Source: Paracoccaceae bacterium (GTDB taxonomy: Bacteria > Pseudomonadota > Alphaproteobacteria > Rhodobacterales > Rhodobacteraceae). Taken from it: a DNA stretch of 64,000 nt. This document shows positions 63,071 to 64,000 of the stretch, piece after piece. The position numbers and the translations under genes are program-made. The notes under the pieces are model-generated. The model searched no databases. It was not told the DNA's origin and worked only from the letters and a program-made list of their open reading frames with translations. Position 1 is the first letter of the stretch. Each line of letters begins with the position of its first letter. The stretch lies in the NCBI GenBank assembly GCA_002709405.1, contig PAQV01000060.1, positions 1 through 64,000 on the forward strand. Reading direction: 5' to 3'.

Positions 63071-63941
63071 CCTTGAATCCCGCGTCCTGGGCTTAAGCTG
63101 CTGGACGGACCCGCAAGACATCCAGCCCCTGACGGGCGGCATCACCAACCTGAACGCCACGGTCACCGATGGCGGGCGCAAATATGTCGTCCGGCTGGGC
63201 CAGGACATCCCCGAACACGGGATCCTGCGCTGGAATGAAATCGCCGTGGCGCGGGCGGCTGCGGCGGCGGGGGTGTCTCCGGCGGTGGTGCATGCCGAAC
63301 CGGGCGCGGTGGTCTTCGATTTCGTCGAGGGTGAGGCGCTGACCGAAGAGGCCCTGCACGATCCCGCCACGCTGATGGCCGCCACCGACCTGGTGGCCCG
63401 GGTCCACCGCGAGGTCACGCCCCGCCTGCGCGGGCCGGTGCTGACCTTCTGGGTGTTCCACGTCTGCCGCGATTACGCGGCCTTCCTGGACGAGCGGGGC
63501 TCGGGCTACGGGCCGATGCTGGGCAAGCTGCTGGACGATGCGGCCGCCCTGGAAGAGGGCGTGGGCAAGGTGCGGCTGGTTCTGGGCCACAACGACCTGC
63601 TGCCTGCGAATTTCATCAAGTCCGACAAAGGCCTGTGGCTGGTCGACTGGGAATACGGCGGGTTCAATTCCGAGCTGTTCGACCTGGGCGGGCTGGCCAG
63701 CAATGCGGGCCTGCCGGAGGCGGCCGAACAGGACATGCTGGCCCGCTACTATGGTCACACGCCTGACATGTCCTTCCGCAAAAGCTATGCCGCCATGAAA
63801 TGCGGCTCGCTCCTGCGCGAGACGATGTGGTCCATGGTGTCCGAGATCACCTCGGAGATCGACTTCGATTACGCGGCCTACACGGCCGAGAACCTTTCGC
63901 GATACGATGCGGCGCTGGCCGCCTGGAAAGACATGCCATGA
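63063..63941 (+). CDS. Choline/ethanolamine kinase-like phosphotransferase (APH fold)
   Basis: A 292-residue protein of the aminoglycoside phosphotransferase/choline kinase fold. The Brenner-type catalytic motif is in GHNDLLPANFI and the magnesium Asp in LVDWEYGG; the N-lobe has VVRLGQDIPEHGI. It would phosphorylate a small hydroxylated or amine substrate with ATP. It overlaps tdm by eight bases and the next gene by ATGA, so it is firmly in the tmm-tdm operon. Its role in methylamine metabolism is not known to me. Confidence 0.82.
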   Translation: MTDLESRVLGLSCWTDPQDIQPLTGGITNLNATVTDGGRKYVVRLGQDIPEHGILRWNEIAVARAAAAAGVSPAVVHAEPGAVVFDFVEGEALTEEALHDPATLMAATDLVARVHREVTPRLRGPVLTFWVFHVCRDYAAFLDERGSGYGPMLGKLLDDAAALEEGVGKVRLVLGHNDLLPANFIKSDKGLWLVDWEYGGFNSELFDLGGLASNAGLPEAAEQDMLARYYGHTPDMSFRKSYAAMKCGSLLRETMWSMVSEITSEIDFDYAAYTAENLSRYDAALAAWKDMP

Positions 63942-64000
63942 CCGATCTTCCCTCCACCGCGCAGGCCGTCATCGTGGGCGGTGGCATCATCGGCTGTTCC
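63938..64000 (+). CDS. FAD-dependent oxidoreductase, N-terminus only (partial)
   Basis: The first 21 residues are visible, and the gene runs off the window. The sequence AVIVGGGIIGCS is an FAD-binding Rossmann motif of the DAO type, as in dimethylglycine or sarcosine dehydrogenases. It is coupled by ATGA to the kinase-like gene. A role in oxidising a methylated amine would fit the operon, but only the dinucleotide motif is seen. Confidence 0.7.
   Translation, partial: MTDLPSTAQAVIVGGGIIGCS

Overview
The window is a high-GC, gene-dense stretch of an alphaproteobacterial chromosome. Gene content points to Rhodobacteraceae, probably the Roseobacter group: two complete TRAP transporters, a polyamine-type ABC importer, a trimethylamine monooxygenase / TMAO demethylase pair, an indole-acetate-type catabolic cluster and an RTX protein. 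I see no tRNA, rRNA, CRISPR array, phage or insertion sequence. Most genes sit in tight operons whose ATGA, GTGA or TGATG junctions fix many starts.

Region by region. 1-9105 (+): end of a solute-binding protein, two permeases and an ATPase, then an amidohydrolase, an M20 hydrolase, a nucleoside hydrolase, a phosphoribosyltransferase and an adenine deaminase. This reads as one uptake and catabolic operon for purine nucleosides or bases. 9380-14484 (+): a membrane class III nucleotide cyclase, a methyltransferase, a solute-binding/permease fusion and a second permease, with no ATPase. 14603-19978: an RTX protein, an ECF sigma factor, a convergent anti-sigma factor, an S8-protease lipoprotein and a secreted protein of unknown function. 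20059-24734: rpe, small genes, and a LysR gene divergent from an extradiol dioxygenase and a glutathionyl-hydroquinone reductase.

24844-42990 is the catabolic core. A TRAP operon (-) diverges from a long (+) operon that matches, gene for gene, the indole-3-acetate catabolic set (iacH, A, B, I, C, D, E, F, G). It continues into a second TRAP transporter, a ketopantoate-reductase-like protein and a class II aldolase. An IacR-like MarR regulator lies about 7 kb beyond iacG, past a two-gene unit of unknown function. The 677-base divergent spacer holds palindromes that are candidate operators.

43148-52760 holds tex, diaminopropionate ammonia-lyase, a UDP-sugar dehydrogenase/epimerase pair, a YdcF protein, a metallophosphatase whose 3' end lies in a dispersed palindromic repeat, and amt with a 55-codon partner. 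53107-64000 is an amine region. A glutamine-synthetase-like ligase is coupled to a P450. A divergent operon encodes a GATase, an alpha/beta hydrolase and a GMC oxidoreductase. Then come tmm, tdm, a kinase-like gene and the start of an FAD oxidoreductase. The best candidates for undescribed biology are the ligase/P450/amidotransferase arrangement, the ATPase-less transporter coupled to a cyclase, and the iac-type cluster with its own TRAP systems.
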